A stretch of DNA of 7,120 nucleotides, from the NCBI GenBank assembly GCA_947589635.1, contig CANQCC010000077.1, positions 1 through 7,120 on the forward strand, in the 5' to 3' direction. Within the stretch, counting starts at the first letter, position 1; each line of letters opens with the position of its first letter. This DNA is from an uncultured Clostridia bacterium. Lineage in GTDB: Bacteria; Bacillota; Clostridia; Christensenellales; CAG-917. A program made the translations under genes and the position numbers. Positions 5,863 through 7,120 of the stretch are shown piece after piece. Below the pieces are notes generated by a model. The model had not been told where the DNA came from. It did no database searches and worked only from the letters and a program-made list of their open reading frames with translations.

Positions 5863-5919
5863 GTCTGATAAGATAAAGCGCGGCGCAAAAACCGGCCTAA
5901 AATAAAAAAGCGTAAAATT

Positions 5920-5947
5920 AAAGCGGCAAAATTTGCCGCTTTTTATT
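5920..5947. terminator. Bidirectional intrinsic terminator
   Basis: AAAGCGGCAAA (5920-5930) and TTTGCCGCTTT (5932-5942) form an 11-bp inverted repeat around one central base; a realistic fold is a 9-bp stem with a 5-nt loop. On the + strand the tail is TTTTTATTATT; on the - strand it is TTTAATTTTA. It lies between the convergent hydrolase and dehydrogenase genes, and the + strand tail overlaps the dehydrogenase stop codon. Confidence 0.88.
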
Positions 5948-6923
5948 ATTGCACCGATACAAGCATGTGTGTGAATTTGTAGGGATACCTTACGCAATCG
6001 GTTATCGCGGAGGGCACGTCCTCAAAGTCCACATTGCCGCTTATCAGCCCATCCGTGCGGATGATTTTGTTGGCAAGCAGGTTGATGGAGGTGGACACTT
6101 CGCCGTATCCGTTGCTTATGCCCCTCAGTTTCAGCTGTTTTTTGAGGATGGTATCCATATCCACGCTGTGCTTTTCGTGGAAGGAATATCCGCCGAGGAT
6201 TATCTCCCCTCCGTCCTTGAGCAATCTTATCGCCGCGTCAAGCGAGACGCCCTCCCCCGCGAACAGCGCCGCGTCGCACATCCTGCCGCCGGTAAGCTCC
6301 GTCACGCGACGCTCGAGGTTATCATAGGTGGGATTGAGGGTGTATGTCACTCCCCAACTCTTCGCGAGCGTAAGTTTGTCGGAATCGAGGTCCACAAGCA
6401 CGGGCACAAGCTGATAATATGACGCAAGCTGGCTTAAAATAAGCCCGAGCGTGTTTGCGCCCACGATCAGGATGTAGTCTCCGTCGTTGCACTCTATGGA
6501 TTCAAGCGCCTTGTTGCCTATCGCGATATAGTCCGTAAAGACCGCCTCTTCGTCGCTTATGCCGTCGGGAAGAGGAAAGACGTTTTCCTGAGGAACGCAC
6601 ACAAAATCTCTCAACAGGCCGTCGACGTCCACGCCGAGCGTCTTTATACCCTGTTTGCCGCGCTCGTACACGGACACAAAGGGGCTTACCACGACGCGCG
6701 CGCCAAGCGGCAGCCCGCTGTCCTCATCCGCCTCGGACACGTACGCCACGGCGGAATGACCGGGCACTTCGTGCGCCTTGGATCCTTCGGACGCAAGATA
6801 AACAAGTTCCCGCGAAGAGAGGGATATCTTTGACATCTTCAGCTTCACTTCGCCGGCTTCTCTTGTCGCCACGCGCTCCTCGAGAAGGATATTATCGGAA
6901 TTTTTTACATGCCATTCTCTCAT
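5946..6923 (-). CDS. Medium-chain dehydrogenase/reductase (alcohol dehydrogenase-like), zinc ligands degenerate
   Basis: 325 residues with the MDR two-domain layout: a GroES-like part at about 1-115 and a Rossmann fold at about 148-275. The nucleotide loop is VGANTLG (154-160), a variant of GxGxxG, and strand two ends LVDLDSDK with acidic residues, suggesting NAD(H) over NADP(H). The usual CGxCGxD zinc motif is replaced by ISLSSREL (33-40), GHE by GHS (55-57), and the lobe with four structural-zinc cysteines is missing, so zinc binding is doubtful. The substrate is unknown; a polyol or sugar alcohol is one guess. A stop codon lies 6 nt upstream in frame, so ATG 6923 is the earliest start. No Shine-Dalgarno sequence precedes it. 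The gene is monocistronic as far as seen. Confidence 0.85.
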   Translation of the reverse strand: MREWHVKNSDNILLEERVATREAGEVKLKMSKISLSSRELVYLASEGSKAHEVPGHSAVAYVSEADEDSGLPLGARVVVSPFVSVYERGKQGIKTLGVDVDGLLRDFVCVPQENVFPLPDGISDEEAVFTDYIAIGNKALESIECNDGDYILIVGANTLGLILSQLASYYQLVPVLVDLDSDKLTLAKSWGVTYTLNPTYDNLERRVTELTGGRMCDAALFAGEGVSLDAAIRLLKDGGEIILGGYSFHEKHSVDMDTILKKQLKLRGISNGYGEVSTSINLLANKIIRTDGLISGNVDFEDVPSAITDCVRYPYKFTHMLVSVQ

Positions 6924-6938
6924 AATTTATCGTCAAAC

Positions 6939-6967
6939 ATCTTATCACATAATTTGCGCTTTTGCAA
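6939..6967 (-). promoter_or_regulatory. Promoter of the dehydrogenase gene with extended -10
   Basis: On the - strand TTGCAA (6962-6967) is separated by 17 nt from TAAGAT (6939-6944) preceded by TGA, the same extended -10 as at scfA. The predicted start near 6932 leaves fewer than ten bases before the ATG. GCGCTT-TTGC-AAGCGC (6956-6971) is a 6-bp dyad covering the -35 and may be an operator. Confidence 0.55.
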
Positions 6968-7004
6968 GCGCGCAAGCCAATATGTCCCGCGAGAATACTA
7001 TAAG

Positions 7005-7013
7005 TGCTATACT
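7005..7013 (+). promoter_or_regulatory. Possible extended -10 element facing right
   Basis: TGCTATACT is a TGn-extended near-consensus -10 on the + strand. No fitting -35 is seen, and the hairpin at 7016-7048 directly downstream would interfere, so this is weak. Confidence 0.2.
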
Positions 7014-7015
7014 CC

Positions 7016-7048
7016 AAAAAATATGCCGCTCGCTTAGGGCGGCGATAT
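7016..7048 (-). terminator. Probable minus-strand terminator of a gene beyond the right edge
   Basis: On the - strand ATAT-C-GCCGC and GCGGC-ATAT pair around a 9-nt loop with one bulged base, followed by TTTTTT (7021 to 7016). No plausible gene is visible between it and the right edge, so it would end a minus-strand transcript from outside. Bases 7049-7120 are A/T-rich with no gene that I can support. Confidence 0.5.
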
Positions 7049-7120
7049 TTTATAACCTTGTTTATAATCTTGACCATTATGCCAAAATTTACGTCTTAAA
7101 AAAATTCCTTTACAAAATTT

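Noticed and set aside
5866..5874. Third TGATAAGAT copy, plus strand, just after the hydrolase stop, which could start a short RNA ending at the 5920-5947 terminator
   Set aside because: No -35 at the right distance; a 67-nt RNA here would rest on one motif only.
5062..5997. 311-codon open frame on the minus strand opposite the hydrolase
   Set aside because: The product is Arg/Ala-rich with no family motif, it overlaps the terminator, and it runs antisense to a protein with a lipobox and catalytic triad.
6892..7077. 61-codon frame on the minus strand at the right end
   Set aside because: It runs through the hairpin/U-tract at 7016-7048 and the dehydrogenase promoter, overlaps the dehydrogenase start, and has no family resemblance.

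Overview
The window reads as chromosomal DNA from an anaerobic Firmicute, most likely a member of Clostridia. The main reason is a SCIFF ranthipeptide pair (six-cysteine precursor plus radical SAM/SPASM maturase), which is a near-universal hallmark of Clostridia. GGAG-type ribosome binding sites, sigma-A-like promoters (several with an extended TGn -10) and short U-tailed terminators fit this. Base composition is close to balanced by eye, so a low-GC Clostridium sensu stricto is less likely than one of the many uncultured gut-type lineages. That last point is inference. There is no sign of phage, insertion sequence, CRISPR, rRNA or tRNA.

Left end (1-917, + strand): the 3' part of a DUF975-family integral membrane protein gene. 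It ends in an encoded hexapeptide repeat, a 25-bp tandem duplication and a clear hairpin terminator that also faces the convergent gene cluster.

Centre (999-4933, - strand): four co-directional genes, read from high to low coordinate. They are a PLP-dependent Orn/Lys/Arg decarboxylase; the 48-residue SCIFF precursor (scfA, 3138-3284, easily missed because of its size); its maturase (scfB); and a hexapeptide-repeat sugar O-acetyltransferase. The decarboxylase has its own promoter. scfA has a second, strong promoter whose -35 box overlaps the decarboxylase stop codon and whose -10 lies in a dyad. A 12-bp hairpin without a good U-tract separates scfA from scfB. It could let the short peptide message accumulate above the enzyme message, with partial read-through into scfB and the acetyltransferase. 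ScfB is expected to bind the ScfA leader through its N-terminal RRE-like region and to install Cys-to-residue thioether crosslinks. The decarboxylase and acetyltransferase have no known role in that pathway, so their linkage is positional only.

Right part (4934-7120): a divergently transcribed lipoprotein alpha/beta hydrolase (+) converges on a zinc-ligand-poor medium-chain dehydrogenase (-), and the two share a bidirectional terminator. The dehydrogenase has a good promoter but an extremely short, SD-less leader. The last 150 bases are non-coding and hold a minus-strand hairpin/U-tract, probably the terminator of a gene beyond the right edge.

Points most worth checking: Gly at SCIFF position 37, where characterised SCIFF peptides carry the crosslinked Thr (recalled, not searched); the Cys-rich repeated linker in the decarboxylase; the loss of zinc ligands in the dehydrogenase; and the regulatory dyads around scfA.
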